A stretch of DNA of 64,000 bases from Streptomyces liliifuscus (GTDB taxonomy: Bacteria; Actinomycetota; Actinomycetes; Streptomycetales; Streptomycetaceae): assembly GCF_016598615.1 (NCBI RefSeq), contig NZ_CP066831.1, forward strand, positions 9,486,001-9,550,000, read 5' to 3'. Shown piece by piece: positions 17,371 through 24,701 of the stretch. The notes under the pieces were generated by a model. That model worked only from the letters and a program-made list of their open reading frames with translations, ran no database searches and was not told where the DNA came from. Numbering within the stretch: the stretch's first letter is position 1; every line of letters starts with the position of its first letter. The position numbers and the translations under genes were made by a program.

Positions 17371-17667
17371 ATGAACGCGACCGTCACCCTGGTCGGCGGG
17401 CTCATGGCGCTCGTCGGCGTTCTGGCGACGGCGACGGTCGCATACCTGGGAAAGCGCGGCGAGAACGCGCTGACGGGCTACACCAGCCTGACGGATCAGC
17501 TACAGGAAGAGCTGGCCACCAAGAAGCAGGAACTCGTGGACAAGAACACCCTGTTGACCGCGAAAGACGCGGCACTCGCCGAAAAGTCCGAGCAGCGCGC
17601 CGCAGACCAGGCGGAGATCACGCGGCTACGGGGCCTCGTGTGGCAGCTCGGAGGCGATCCGACGTGA
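17371..17667 (+). CDS. Membrane-anchored coiled-coil protein of the lysis cassette
   Basis: 98 aa. One transmembrane helix (about residues 4-26) followed by a long coiled coil (LQEELATKKQELVDKN and onward to about 90). Small proteins of this shape often lie next to actinophage holins and may be a second holin, an antiholin or a spanin-like factor. The stop overlaps the next gene by 4 nt (GTGA), suggesting the two membrane proteins are made together. Confidence 0.6.
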   Translation: MNATVTLVGGLMALVGVLATATVAYLGKRGENALTGYTSLTDQLQEELATKKQELVDKNTLLTAKDAALAEKSEQRAADQAEITRLRGLVWQLGGDPT

Positions 17668-18353
17668 CCCGCACTCAGCGCACACTCGCCCTCCACTGGC
17701 GGGGCCTCGCCACAGGATGCGCACTCATCGCCCTGTTCGGCATTGCCGCCATCCTGTGGGCGCGCATCGACTCCGGCGACCGCAAGGCCGAACAGCTTGC
17801 CACCGAAGCCGACCTCCGCGGCACAGCAGTCTCCACCCTCGCCGGAGACGTGCGCGCCCTACGCGAACAGGTCAAAGCCCGGGGCGGCACGCCCGTCGCC
17901 CCCGACCCGTCGAAGGCCGTCGAAGACCTGCCCGACCGCGCCGAAGTCCCCGTCCCCATACCAGGCCCGCCCGGGCCGAAAGGTGACCCCGGAAAGCCCG
18001 GAACCCCAGGGGCATCCGGACCGCCCGGATCATCGGGCGAGAGCGGCACCGACGGGCAGGCCGGCGCCAGCGGCATCAACGGAACCGACGGCGAACCAGG
18101 CCCGGCAGGACCACAAGGCGAGCCTGGACCAGCCGGGCCCCAAGGTGAGAAGGGGCCGCAGGGAGAACGCGGCCACGACGGACAGACCTGCCCCGACGGC
18201 TACTCGCTACAGGCCCCGAGCTACGACCCCGACGCGCTTGTCTGCCGCCGCGACGGCGCACCGGATCCCGGAGGCAGTCCGGCCGAACCCCAAGGCCGCG
18301 GTCTGCTCGGGCTGGCCGCACTCGCAATGACCGCCTCGTACCGGAAGCTGTAA
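17664..18353 (+). CDS. Membrane protein with collagen-like Gly-X-Y stalk
   Basis: 229 aa. A transmembrane helix (about residues 15-33) is followed by a coiled-coil region (about 38-70) and, from about 98 to 170, more than twenty nearly uninterrupted Gly-X-Y triplets (GPPGPKGDPGKPGTPG and onward). The Cys-containing end (TCPDGYSLQ, DALVCRRDG) could form a disulfide-stabilised head, and the last 20 residues are weakly hydrophobic. GTG start coupled to the preceding gene. Collagen-like phage proteins usually form trimeric fibres; here the membrane anchor and lysis-gene setting are unusual. Confidence 0.75.
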   Translation: MTRTQRTLALHWRGLATGCALIALFGIAAILWARIDSGDRKAEQLATEADLRGTAVSTLAGDVRALREQVKARGGTPVAPDPSKAVEDLPDRAEVPVPIPGPPGPKGDPGKPGTPGASGPPGSSGESGTDGQAGASGINGTDGEPGPAGPQGEPGPAGPQGEKGPQGERGHDGQTCPDGYSLQAPSYDPDALVCRRDGAPDPGGSPAEPQGRGLLGLAALAMTASYRKL

Positions 18354-18362
18354 GGAGACTCC

Positions 18363-18812
18363 ATGGCTGACATCACCTTCAACATCGCACTCGGCAAGGT
18401 CGCATCGCTGGCCGCACTGACAGGCGGCGCAAACGACGCGCTGATCATGGTGCCCCTGGAGGCTACCGGGCTCGTCGCCGACTCGGTGATGCGGGACTAT
18501 GACACGCTGTCCGATCTGCTGGCAGGCGCCTCCAACGAGCAGGCGACCATCGGCCGCAAGACGCTCACAGGCGTCACCGTCAACGTCAACGACACGGACA
18601 ACCGCATAGACCTCGACGCGGACGCCGTCACTTGGACCGCCCCGACCGGCAACCCCGTAGGCGCCCTGGTGATCTGCTACGACCCAGACACCACCAGCGG
18701 CACCGACGCGGACCTGATCCCGCTCACCAAGCACGGGATCACCTGGACCCCTGACGGCAACAACTTCACCCTGAACATTGCCGACTTCTTCCGCGCCAAC
18801 TCCGCCGCGTAA
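18363..18812 (+). CDS. Probable minor structural protein
   Basis: 149 aa; strong TAAGGAGACTCC ribosome-binding site. It has no Cys apart from one, no transmembrane segment and a beta-rich, Asn/Asp/Thr-rich composition (VTVNVNDTDNRIDLDADAVTW) typical of phage decoration or minor structural proteins. Placed with three other such genes between lysis cassette and terminator. Exact role unknown. Confidence 0.65.
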   Translation: MADITFNIALGKVASLAALTGGANDALIMVPLEATGLVADSVMRDYDTLSDLLAGASNEQATIGRKTLTGVTVNVNDTDNRIDLDADAVTWTAPTGNPVGALVICYDPDTTSGTDADLIPLTKHGITWTPDGNNFTLNIADFFRANSAA

Positions 18813-18825
18813 CGGAGACCCGCCC

Positions 18826-18846
18826 GTGCCTGGGGGTACGCCGTGA
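18826..18846 (+). other. Possible 6-codon mini-ORF coupled to the repeat-protein gene
   Basis: GTG-CCT-GGG-GGT-ACG-CCG-TGA (peptide MPGGTP) follows an ACGGAGACC ribosome-binding site and its stop overlaps the GTG of the next gene by 4 nt. That gene itself lacks a good Shine-Dalgarno, so the mini-ORF might deliver ribosomes to it. Chance is also possible. Confidence 0.25.
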
Positions 18847-19847
18847 CGAGTTTCACCGACGACTTCGACCGCGCCGACTCCAGCGACCTGGGGGACGGCT
18901 GGGTTGAGGTGTCCGGCGACTGGTCGATCGTCTCCAGCCAGCTCTCGCCGGGTTCGGCAGGCGGCACGATCATCCTGCGCGCCAGCGGTGCGATGGCATC
19001 CGACGACAACTACGCACAGGTCACGATCGCCGCCACGGTGGCAGCCAGCCAGGGCGTGTGGTGCCGGGGCAACAACAACATCTCCTCCGGCTATCTGTGG
19101 CGCAACGACGGCAGCACCTGGAACTTGTTCTCGGTCGTCGGCGGTTCGTTCAGCGTGATCGGCACCTATGTGGCAGCGGCTGTGCCGGGCGATGTGGCCA
19201 AGGTGCAGGCCGTCGGATCGACGATCAAGGGATTCGTCAACGGCGTCGAGCGAGTCAGCGTCACGGACACCTTCGTCGCGACAGGCACCAGTGTTGGCAT
19301 CCGCTCAGAGTCGACCGGTGCGCTCCGCTATGACGCCTTCACTGGGGCGGACGTGTCCGCCGCCGTGACCCTCGGCGTCGCCAGCAGCGTCGAGACAGCC
19401 CAGCCGCTTACCGCGACGAAGACGGCCGCACTCGGCACCGCCATGGAAACCGACGGCGCGCAGCCGCTCGTCGGGGCCAAGACCGTGACGCTCGCGACAG
19501 CCGTCGAGCAGGACACCGCGCAGGCCCTCGGCGGGGCGAAGACGGCCACGCTCGGTGTCGCGGCTGCCACGGAGGCCGCGCAGCCTCTCACCGGGTTCGT
19601 CACGGCGACACTCGGCACAGCTACCGCCGTCGAGACGGCACTGCCGCTCACCGGCAGCAAAACCGCCACGCTCGGCACTGCAGTCGAAGTCGACACGGCG
19701 CGCCCGCTCACCGCGCAGTCCACCACCGTGCCCAGCCCCGAACGCACCTTCAGGATCCCCGCCGAGCGCCGGCGCCGCACCGTATCGGCCGAGCACCGCA
19801 CCCTCACCGTGACCGCCGAGGCACGGACCTACACGATTCAGAGGTAG
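18843..19847 (+). CDS. Secreted/virion-type protein: jelly-roll N-domain, six 20-residue repeats, basic tail
   Basis: 334 aa. Residues 1-170 resemble a concanavalin/LamG-like beta sandwich (FTDDFDRADSSDLGDGW, GIRSESTGALRYD). Residues 174-293 are six tandem repeats of 20 residues with the pattern T-A-T-L-G-T-A-x4-A-x-P-L-T-G-x-K. The end (PAERRRRTVSAEHRTLTV) is strongly basic. GTG start in a GTGA overlap with a possible mini-ORF. Likely a minor virion or fibre protein; the repeat family is not one I recognise. Confidence 0.7.
   Translation: MTSFTDDFDRADSSDLGDGWVEVSGDWSIVSSQLSPGSAGGTIILRASGAMASDDNYAQVTIAATVAASQGVWCRGNNNISSGYLWRNDGSTWNLFSVVGGSFSVIGTYVAAAVPGDVAKVQAVGSTIKGFVNGVERVSVTDTFVATGTSVGIRSESTGALRYDAFTGADVSAAVTLGVASSVETAQPLTATKTAALGTAMETDGAQPLVGAKTVTLATAVEQDTAQALGGAKTATLGVAAATEAAQPLTGFVTATLGTATAVETALPLTGSKTATLGTAVEVDTARPLTAQSTTVPSPERTFRIPAERRRRTVSAEHRTLTVTAEARTYTIQR
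19362..19721 (+). repeat. In-gene tandem repeats, 6 x about 60 bp
   Basis: Encodes the six 20-residue repeats of the preceding protein. Repeats differ by several codons each, so the array is diverged rather than freshly expanded; the last copy is partial in identity. Period is exactly 20 residues from one TLG motif to the next. Confidence 0.75.
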
Positions 19848-19851
19848 CCGC

Positions 19852-20130
19852 ATGGCCGACAGCTACGTCAAAGACCCGGCGGCCCGCCTGGACTACACCT
19901 GGGACTGGTCCGCATGGCTCGCTGAGGTCGCCGACACCATCAGTTCTGCGACGGTCGCGGTACCTGACGGGCTTACGGCCGTCGGGGCGCCCGTCGTGGA
20001 CGACGGGTTCGTCACCCAGCGGATCTCGGGTGGCGTCCTCGATGGCGCCTACACGATGGTCTGCCAGATCACCACCGCCGGGGGCCTGATCGACGAACGG
20101 TCGATCTACCTCACGATCAGCAACCGCTGA
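19852..20130 (+). CDS. Conserved phage protein of unknown function
   Basis: 92 aa, ATG with GAGGTAGCC upstream, 4 bases after the repeat-protein gene. The motif LDYTWDWSAWLAEVADTI and a following beta-rich part (TTAGGLIDERSIYLTI) recur in small phage structural proteins that are often called head-tail or minor structural proteins; exact function unknown. Confidence 0.65.
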   Translation: MADSYVKDPAARLDYTWDWSAWLAEVADTISSATVAVPDGLTAVGAPVVDDGFVTQRISGGVLDGAYTMVCQITTAGGLIDERSIYLTISNR

Positions 20131-20147
20131 GGAGTGGAGTGCGATCC

Positions 20148-20234
20148 ATGACCGATGACGAGCCTTCGCCCTTCTGGCTGTCGCCGCACCCGTTCCTCGA
20201 ACCCGACTGGCCGCCGGGTGAGCCCGGCGAGTGA
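20148..20234 (+). CDS. 28-residue Pro/Glu-rich peptide, last gene before terminator
   Basis: ATG at 20148 after TGAGGAGTGGAG; sequence MTDDEPSPFWLSPHPFLEPD followed by a Pro/Gly tail. No membrane segment. Support is the Shine-Dalgarno-like stretch, position in the late operon and the terminator just after it. Function unknown. Confidence 0.4.
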   Translation: MTDDEPSPFWLSPHPFLEPDWPPGEPGE

Positions 20235-20245
20235 GAACGCGCAAC

Positions 20246-20287
20246 CGCCCCCGCTCTTCCTGCCTCACGGCGGGAGGGGCGGGGGCG
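20246..20287. terminator. Strong terminator closing the late region
   Basis: A 19-bp stem (20246-20264 with 20269-20287, a few G-U pairs) with a TCAC loop. It lies between the last rightward late gene and a convergent leftward gene, so it can serve both directions. Confidence 0.85.
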
Positions 20288-20322
20288 ACTTCGTCGTCAC
20301 GTGGAGCGTGCGGGATCATTGG

Positions 20323-20796
20323 CTAGTCGGCGAGCCACATCGTGTACACGGTCTCGCTGGCTCCGTGCGCCTTCGCTGTGAAGACGTGCACCGACGGAAC
20401 CGGTAGATCCTCGTCGAACACGGGCGGCTCGCCAGGAGTGAGCGTGAGCCCGGGCGCCGACGCTCGGTTGTACGGCAGGCCCTCGCCGCCTAGGGCGGCC
20501 TCCAGCGAGAAGTCGCACATCGGCGCGCAGGCCGAGGCGGGCGCGCCGAGCTGTTCAAGGATGCGCCTCGCCTGCGACTCGCAGCGCACGATCGCCTCAG
20601 TGCCGGTCGGGATCAGGTGCAGGGATAGGTGCAGCCGGGGAGCTGGCCCGCGCGTGAGCGGATCCAGGTAGCCGTCGTGCTCGACCGGCTTCACCGAGAG
20701 CGCGAGCTCGATGCCGGGCGACGGCTCGACGGTGATCTCGTCGTCGCCGATCGCGAGACGAACCCAGTCGACGGTGACAGCGGTGGCGGTCGTCAT
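20323..20796 (-). CDS. Conserved hypothetical phage protein
   Basis: 157 aa; ATG start. Beta-rich without transmembrane segments (VRLAIGDDEITVEPSPG, LHLSLHLIPTGTEAIVRCE). Convergent with the late operon and divergent from the recombinase gene, whose promoter region it shares. No domain recognised. Confidence 0.6.
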   Translation of the reverse strand: MTTATAVTVDWVRLAIGDDEITVEPSPGIELALSVKPVEHDGYLDPLTRGPAPRLHLSLHLIPTGTEAIVRCESQARRILEQLGAPASACAPMCDFSLEAALGGEGLPYNRASAPGLTLTPGEPPVFDEDLPVPSVHVFTAKAHGASETVYTMWLAD

Positions 20797-20985
20797 GCCG
20801 CGAGGGTAGCGCGGGGGAGTTGTTCGGGCTGGGGATCGGCATCCGTACCGAACAAGAGGTAGCGCACAACGTTCCCTCAGGTGCTGTCAGTTGCCCCGCA
20901 GGGCTGTTCATCAATCGGTCGGAACGTGAACCTGAACCGTGATCTTGCTCAACTCGGCGTTCAGCAAGTCAAGTTGTTCAGAAAC

Positions 20986-21039
20986 TCGTTCATCAACCTG
21001 GTAGTGTTCAGAATGACTACCGACACGTTTGATGAACGA
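20986..21039. promoter_or_regulatory. Nested inverted repeat at the recombinase promoter (candidate res site or operator)
   Basis: TCGTTCATCAA (20986-20996) is mirrored by TTGATGAACGA (21029-21039); inside, GGTAGT (21000-21005) is mirrored by ACTACC (21016-21021). A further direct copy GTTCATCAA lies at 20906-20914. The dyad ends 12 bases before the recombinase start codon. Small serine recombinases bind such dyads as crossover and accessory sites and often repress their own gene there. Confidence 0.5.
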
Positions 21040-21051
21040 AGGGGGATGTGG

Positions 21052-21675
21052 ATGGCCCTAGTTGGCCTCGTTCGCGTCAGTACCGACAAGCAGAACGTCC
21101 AGCGGCAGCACGACGCCCTCGACCCGATCTGCCTCAAGGTCTTCGAGGAGAAGATCAGCGGCAAGCTCACCGCCGAAGAGCGTCCCGCCCTCACGGCAGC
21201 CATCGAGTACCTGCGCGAGGGCGACATGCTCTGCGTCCAGGAAGTCGACCGCCTCGGCCGCAACCTCCTCGAAGGCCTGATCGTCCTCAACGACCTCTTC
21301 GAGCGCGGCATCTCCGTCAAGGTGCTCGAAGGCATCGCGGCCGGCGACCACAAGGAGCGGTCCCTGATCCTCGACCTCGCACTGGCGCTCGCTGAAGACC
21401 GTCGCCGCGACATCGTGAAGAAGACGAAGGACGGGCTGGAGTCCGCCCGGAAGCGGGGCCGCGTCGGTGGACGCAAGCCCGTCATGACGGAAGCCCTGAC
21501 TGTGCAGGCCGCCGCGCTACGAGACCGCGGCTTCACAATCCGGCAGATCCAGCCGCACCTACGGATCGCGGAGGGTGCGAGCAAGGGGAAGAACCCAAGC
21601 GTGGGTGCCATCTCCCAAGCGCTCCAGGCCTACGACGCAGATCAGGCGACGGCGGCTTCGGTGGCGTCCCAATGA
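21052..21675 (+). CDS. Small serine recombinase (resolvase/invertase type)
   Basis: 207 aa. The N-terminal catalytic domain has the nucleophile in VGLVRVSTDKQN (Ser about 10), then VQEVDRLGRNLLEG (conserved D-R-x-x-R/G region) and ERSLILDLALALAEDRRRDIVKKTKDGL, the E-helix that reaches the dimer interface. The last 60 residues contain a helix-turn-helix (LRDRGFTIRQIQPHL). It lacks the large C-terminal domain of phage serine integrases, so it resembles plasmid/transposon resolvases. Start chosen at the ATG six bases after AAGGGGG; the ATGs at 21013 and 21046 are alternatives. Confidence 0.88.
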   Translation: MALVGLVRVSTDKQNVQRQHDALDPICLKVFEEKISGKLTAEERPALTAAIEYLREGDMLCVQEVDRLGRNLLEGLIVLNDLFERGISVKVLEGIAAGDHKERSLILDLALALAEDRRRDIVKKTKDGLESARKRGRVGGRKPVMTEALTVQAAALRDRGFTIRQIQPHLRIAEGASKGKNPSVGAISQALQAYDADQATAASVASQ

Positions 21676-21854
21676 CCGTCTACATCACGAAGCGCGGCGA
21701 CCGCTTCCACTCCCGCCCGGACTGCGGCTCGATCGTCGGCCCACAGCGGACGGCCGTCACCAGGGGCTACCAGGTCTACCCGGTCGAGGAGGTCTCCCGC
21801 GCGGAGGCCGAGTCTCGGGGCAAGGGGACACCTTGCCCGCAATGCGGCCGGTAG
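21672..21854 (+). CDS. Small zinc-ribbon-like protein
   Basis: 60 aa, ATG in an ATGA overlap with the recombinase stop. VYITKRGDRFHSRPDC near the start and PCPQCGR at the end give Cys/His pairs suited to one zinc ion; the YxTxxGxxFHxxxDC pattern is common in small Streptomyces phage proteins. Coupled to the recombinase, function unknown. Confidence 0.65.
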   Translation: MTVYITKRGDRFHSRPDCGSIVGPQRTAVTRGYQVYPVEEVSRAEAESRGKGTPCPQCGR

Positions 21855-21878
21855 CCGGCTCGGTCGGGTCGCAACCCG

Positions 21879-21906
21879 TTTCAGGGTCCGGAGCCGGGCG
21901 TACTCT
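21879..21906 (+). promoter_or_regulatory. Putative promoter for the following small gene
   Basis: TTTCAG (21879-21884), a 16-base spacer and TACTCT (21901-21906) approximate a housekeeping promoter, 55 bases before the next start codon, which has its own GGAGGA site. Confidence 0.35.
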
Positions 21907-21961
21907 GGGCGTGGCTGCCCCATCGGGGGGCGGCTTCGATCTAGTCCCGTAGGAGGACTCC

Positions 21962-22309
21962 ATGGCTTTGAGTGCCTTGGCGCGCCAGTTCGCCGCCGAG
22001 ATCAAGAATCACGACTGGTCGGACGCGCCGTATCGGGCGGACCGCGCCGGCCATAACCGGGAACACGACAATCGGGCCGTCCCGAAGCTTGAGGACCCGC
22101 AGACGGACAACGTCCGCATGAACGTGATGTGGGTGACCGCGCAGGTCCTCGGCTACCAGGACCCGAGCCTCAAGCTCTTCGAGTTCGCCGAGGCGTGCGG
22201 CGTCAACATCTACACGTCGCGCGGCGCGAAGAGCGGCGTCATCACGTCCGGGGTCCGCACGAACGACGACGGCCACTACGCCATCCCTGGAACGCCCGAC
22301 AGCTACTAG
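21962..22309 (+). CDS. Hypothetical prophage protein
   Basis: 115 aa with a GTAGGAGGACTCC ribosome-binding site. Soluble, helical (LARQFAAEIKNHDW, LKLFEFAEACGVNIY). No domain recognised. Followed by a perfect terminator hairpin, so it seems to be a single-gene unit. Confidence 0.65.
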   Translation: MALSALARQFAAEIKNHDWSDAPYRADRAGHNREHDNRAVPKLEDPQTDNVRMNVMWVTAQVLGYQDPSLKLFEFAEACGVNIYTSRGAKSGVITSGVRTNDDGHYAIPGTPDSY

Positions 22310-22319
22310 GGTCGCCAGC

Positions 22320-22360
22320 GCGAGAGCCCGCCCCCGATATCGCCGGGGGCGGGCTCTCGC
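22320..22360. terminator. Bidirectional terminator
   Basis: Perfect 17-bp stem (22320-22336 with 22344-22360) around a 7-base loop, between convergent genes ending at 22309 and 22364. Confidence 0.85.
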
Positions 22361-22363
22361 ACG

Positions 22364-22537
22364 TCACGCCTGCGGCTGGAGTGCTTCCCCCGGCTTGGTC
22401 TCGACGACCCGCACCTTCGTGCACCCGCCGGCCTCCAGCTCGACCTTCCGCCCGTCGGCGCTGGGCTTGTCGTAGCTAACGACGGATGCGCGCGGCGTGC
22501 CGTCGGGGTCGGTCCACAGGATCCCGTAGTTCTTCAT
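22364..22537 (-). CDS. Small hypothetical prophage protein
   Basis: 57 aa starting at ATG 22537 (MKNYGILWTDPDGTPRASVV). Beta-rich, one Cys. No obvious Shine-Dalgarno. Ends four bases from the bidirectional terminator. Function unknown. Confidence 0.55.
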   Translation of the reverse strand: MKNYGILWTDPDGTPRASVVSYDKPSADGRKVELEAGGCTKVRVVETKPGEALQPQA

Positions 22538-22571
22538 GCTCGCATCATCACTGGTGGCACTGACATCGGAT

Positions 22572-22907
22572 TCAGCCCTCGATGCCGAGTTCCGTGTCGG
22601 GCCGGCAGTGCGTGCACGCATCGACCCCTTCGGCGAGCGCCTGCATGGCCTGCTCGCGGGTGACGCCCCGGCTGCGCTTGCCGGCCATGTGGCAGTCGCC
22701 GGCGTGCACGTATACGGGGTGCCCGCCGTTGAGCCCTTGCTCGATGGTCCAGTCGGGTGCGGGCGGCTTCCGCTGCTGGCCGCGTTCCCGTTCCGCCTGC
22801 CGCTGCTCTTCGGCTGCGATCCACTGTCGGGTGCGCTCCAGGTCGCGTTCTTGTACGCGTTCGAGGAAGCGCAGCTGGTCGAGGCGGGACGGTGCGGGGT
22901 CGTTCAC
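22572..22907 (-). CDS. DUF6233 family protein
   Basis: 111 aa. Helical N-terminus (LRFLERVQERDLERTRQWI), then PDWTIEQGL, VYVHAGDCHMAGKRSRGV and the ending DACTHCRPDTELGI: the signature layout of DUF6233 proteins, very common in Streptomyces and its phages. GTG at 22907 has no Shine-Dalgarno, but TAGAAT lies 7 bases upstream, which would place the transcription start at the start codon (leaderless). Function unknown. Confidence 0.8.
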   Translation of the reverse strand: MNDPAPSRLDQLRFLERVQERDLERTRQWIAAEEQRQAERERGQQRKPPAPDWTIEQGLNGGHPVYVHAGDCHMAGKRSRGVTREQAMQALAEGVDACTHCRPDTELGIEG

Positions 22908-22962
22908 GTGTTCGATTCTATGGCTTAGGATCTCCACCGGCACACCGGGGACAGGAGGCGGC

Positions 22963-23319
22963 ATGGACGACGAGGCGATACTCCGGTTCCTCGCCGTCGA
23001 CCCGGCCACCCTGAAGCCGGCGCCACCACCCCGCCCGCGCCCGCCGGAGCTGTGGGATCGCATCGGCCTCAACCCGGTGCAGTGTTCGGCCTGCGACAAC
23101 CCGGCGTGGACGACCCGCATCATCACCGCCCCAGGCCTGGGCTTCCGCTGGCTGGACCAGTGCCGCGACCACGCCATGGCCGTCATTGCGGCCCGCCCGA
23201 AGCGCCCGCCGGTACCGCTGGCGGACACCCTGGCGGTGCTGCAGCGGGCGGCCGAGGAGGCTGGGCTGCGGATGCGGGTCATCGCCAGCAGCGACATGGC
23301 AGGCTGGCTACGTGAATGA
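22963..23319 (+). CDS. Hypothetical prophage protein with one CxxC
   Basis: 118 aa, ACAGGAGGCGGC ribosome-binding site. Contains CSACDNPAW at about residue 44 and a second half with CRDHAMAVIAARP, which could pair in a zinc site. Divergent from the DUF6233 gene. Function unknown. Confidence 0.65.
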   Translation: MDDEAILRFLAVDPATLKPAPPPRPRPPELWDRIGLNPVQCSACDNPAWTTRIITAPGLGFRWLDQCRDHAMAVIAARPKRPPVPLADTLAVLQRAAEEAGLRMRVIASSDMAGWLRE

Positions 23320-23506
23320 CCAGCGATTCCACCTCACCCTGCTCTCCGGTGCTCGGCCGGTGGCGCACGGCTGGTGGGCGAGCAGGGCGACGGCAGACCG
23401 CAAGTTCAAGGCCTGGATCGGCGAGTTCCCCGTCAGCGATCCCCGGCTCACGCTGGTCGACGAGGAGACGGGCGCGACGTTGACGACCTGGCCCGACGAG
23501 ACGTAG
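23312..23506 (+). CDS. Small hypothetical prophage protein
   Basis: 64 aa. GTG at 23312 overlaps the previous stop by 8 bases. Beta-rich (FHLTLLSGARPVAHGWW, LTLVDEETGATLTTW). Similar small proteins accompany DUF6233-type genes in Streptomyces; role unknown. Confidence 0.6.
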   Translation: MNDQRFHLTLLSGARPVAHGWWASRATADRKFKAWIGEFPVSDPRLTLVDEETGATLTTWPDET

Positions 23507-23527
23507 GGCTCTGCCATCCTGGCGGGC

Positions 23528-23755
23528 ATGAAGGCAACGATGGATGACCAGCGGCGGGCCGCGATGTGCGCGTGGGTAGAGGCCAACGGCCTGGACCCCG
23601 CCACTATCGACGAGTGGGTGGAAGTCGCTGGCGACGCGATCCACTATCGGCAGCTCGTCGGAACGGACAGCGAGGGGAATTCTGTCTGGGAGGACCGGAG
23701 GGCGCCGCTGTCCGTGGACTTCCCCGTCGACGAGTACCGCATCTCCACCCGCTGA
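23528..23755 (+). CDS. Small hypothetical prophage protein
   Basis: 75 aa. AAMCAWVEANGLDPATIDEW near the start, then a beta-rich end (VDFPVDEYRIS). No recognised domain; part of the run of small rightward genes after the DUF6233 gene. Confidence 0.6.
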   Translation: MKATMDDQRRAAMCAWVEANGLDPATIDEWVEVAGDAIHYRQLVGTDSEGNSVWEDRRAPLSVDFPVDEYRISTR

Positions 23756-23847
23756 CCCGGCCGCCAGCCCAGCCTCGTTGTCGGCGCCTGCCCGTAGCAT
23801 GGGTTTCATCCATCAACCGCCTGACGGGCTGGTGGCTACTCGAATGG

Positions 23848-23883
23848 CGCCCCGTCTCCAGCGTGATGCACTGGGGCGGGGCG
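23848..23883 (+). terminator. Possible hairpin terminator
   Basis: CGCCCCGTCTCCAG (23848-23861) pairs with CTGGGGCGGGGCG (23871-23883) with one bulge, in the 149-base gap after the gene ending at 23755. Confidence 0.4.
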
Positions 23884-23904
23884 TCGCGATATCCGGGAGG
23901 GTCT

Positions 23905-24177
23905 GTGATTCGTCGCCTGCTCCGCACGGTCGGCCTGGTCGCGCGCACGGCCTTCCGTCGTTCGGCCCGTGGCGGCTCGCTGCCGTCGTACCGCCCGCAC
24001 CCTGGCGAGCACCTGGTGATCCTGAGCACTGGTCGCCGGTTCGTTGACCCGGATGAGGCGGAAGCGCTGGGTATGTCCGCCGCGACAGTGGAGCGCATGC
24101 GGCGACAGCAGGGGCGGCCGGAGGGGCGGTTCCCGCCCGGCTTCATCGACCGCATCAACCAGGGGAGGCAGCCGTGA
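23905..24177 (+). CDS. Small basic hypothetical protein
   Basis: 90 aa from GTG 23905, preceded by GGGAGGG. Basic start (VIRRLLRTVGLVARTAFRRSARGG), then FVDPDEAEALGMSAATVERMRRQQGRPEGRF, which reads like a short helix-turn-helix. Overlaps the next gene by 4 nt. Role unknown. Confidence 0.55.
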   Translation: MIRRLLRTVGLVARTAFRRSARGGSLPSYRPHPGEHLVILSTGRRFVDPDEAEALGMSAATVERMRRQQGRPEGRFPPGFIDRINQGRQP

Positions 24178-24443
24178 GCAAGGCTGATCCGTCGCACAAT
24201 GCGGCCCACGATTTCCCGCTCGCCGATCGGCTCGTCATCGACCGCATCAAACAGTGGCTCGACACTGCGCTCGCGACGGAACTTGCCGGGTACGGCACTA
24301 CGGATCCGCGGGAGGTCGCTGCCCGCAAGGCTGTGGATCAAATGCGACATCTGGCGCTGGCGGACTACCGGTACGCGCTGGTGCCGAAGATCCTCGACGA
24401 TCTACGCCGCGCCGGACTGATGGCCCCGCCGTCGGGCGACTAG
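24174..24443 (+). CDS. Small helical hypothetical protein
   Basis: 89 aa, GTGA-coupled to the upstream gene. Mostly helical (LVIDRIKQWLDTALATELAG, MRHLALADYRYALVPKIL). Its TAG stop lies in CTAG (24440-24443), which also provides the stop of the convergent gene. No family recognised. Confidence 0.6.
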   Translation: MSKADPSHNAAHDFPLADRLVIDRIKQWLDTALATELAGYGTTDPREVAARKAVDQMRHLALADYRYALVPKILDDLRRAGLMAPPSGD

Positions 24444-24634
24444 CCCTCGCCGTGCCGCACGACCAGCTTCAGTCGCTCCTCGACGGCGAGCCGCGTCTCC
24501 CCGCTGGCTTCCGCGAACGCGGTGACGCCCTCATGTACAGCGCGAGCGGCCGTCACGGTGAGCGCGCCGGTTTGGATTTGCTGCCAGGCGATGCGCTCGG
24601 CGTCGATCAGGTCGGTAGGGAGTTCGATTGCCAC
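24440..24634 (-). CDS. Small helical hypothetical protein, convergent
   Basis: 64 aa. ATG at 24634. Helical with repeated Ala (LIDAERIAWQQIQTGALTVTAARAVH). Shares the CTAG stop palindrome with the rightward gene. No other clue to function. Confidence 0.55.
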   Translation of the reverse strand: MAIELPTDLIDAERIAWQQIQTGALTVTAARAVHEGVTAFAEASGETRLAVEERLKLVVRHGEG

Positions 24635-24701
24635 CGCAGGATCATAGATCGGTCACCGGTTCCCCTTGGGAGCGGCACTCCCCGTAGCCGACGCTGGGGT
24701 C

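Noticed and set aside
21052..21675. Serine recombinase taken as the prophage integrase
   Set aside because: At 207 residues it has only the catalytic domain and a short HTH, unlike large serine integrases of about 450-600 residues; the true integrase is probably outside the window.
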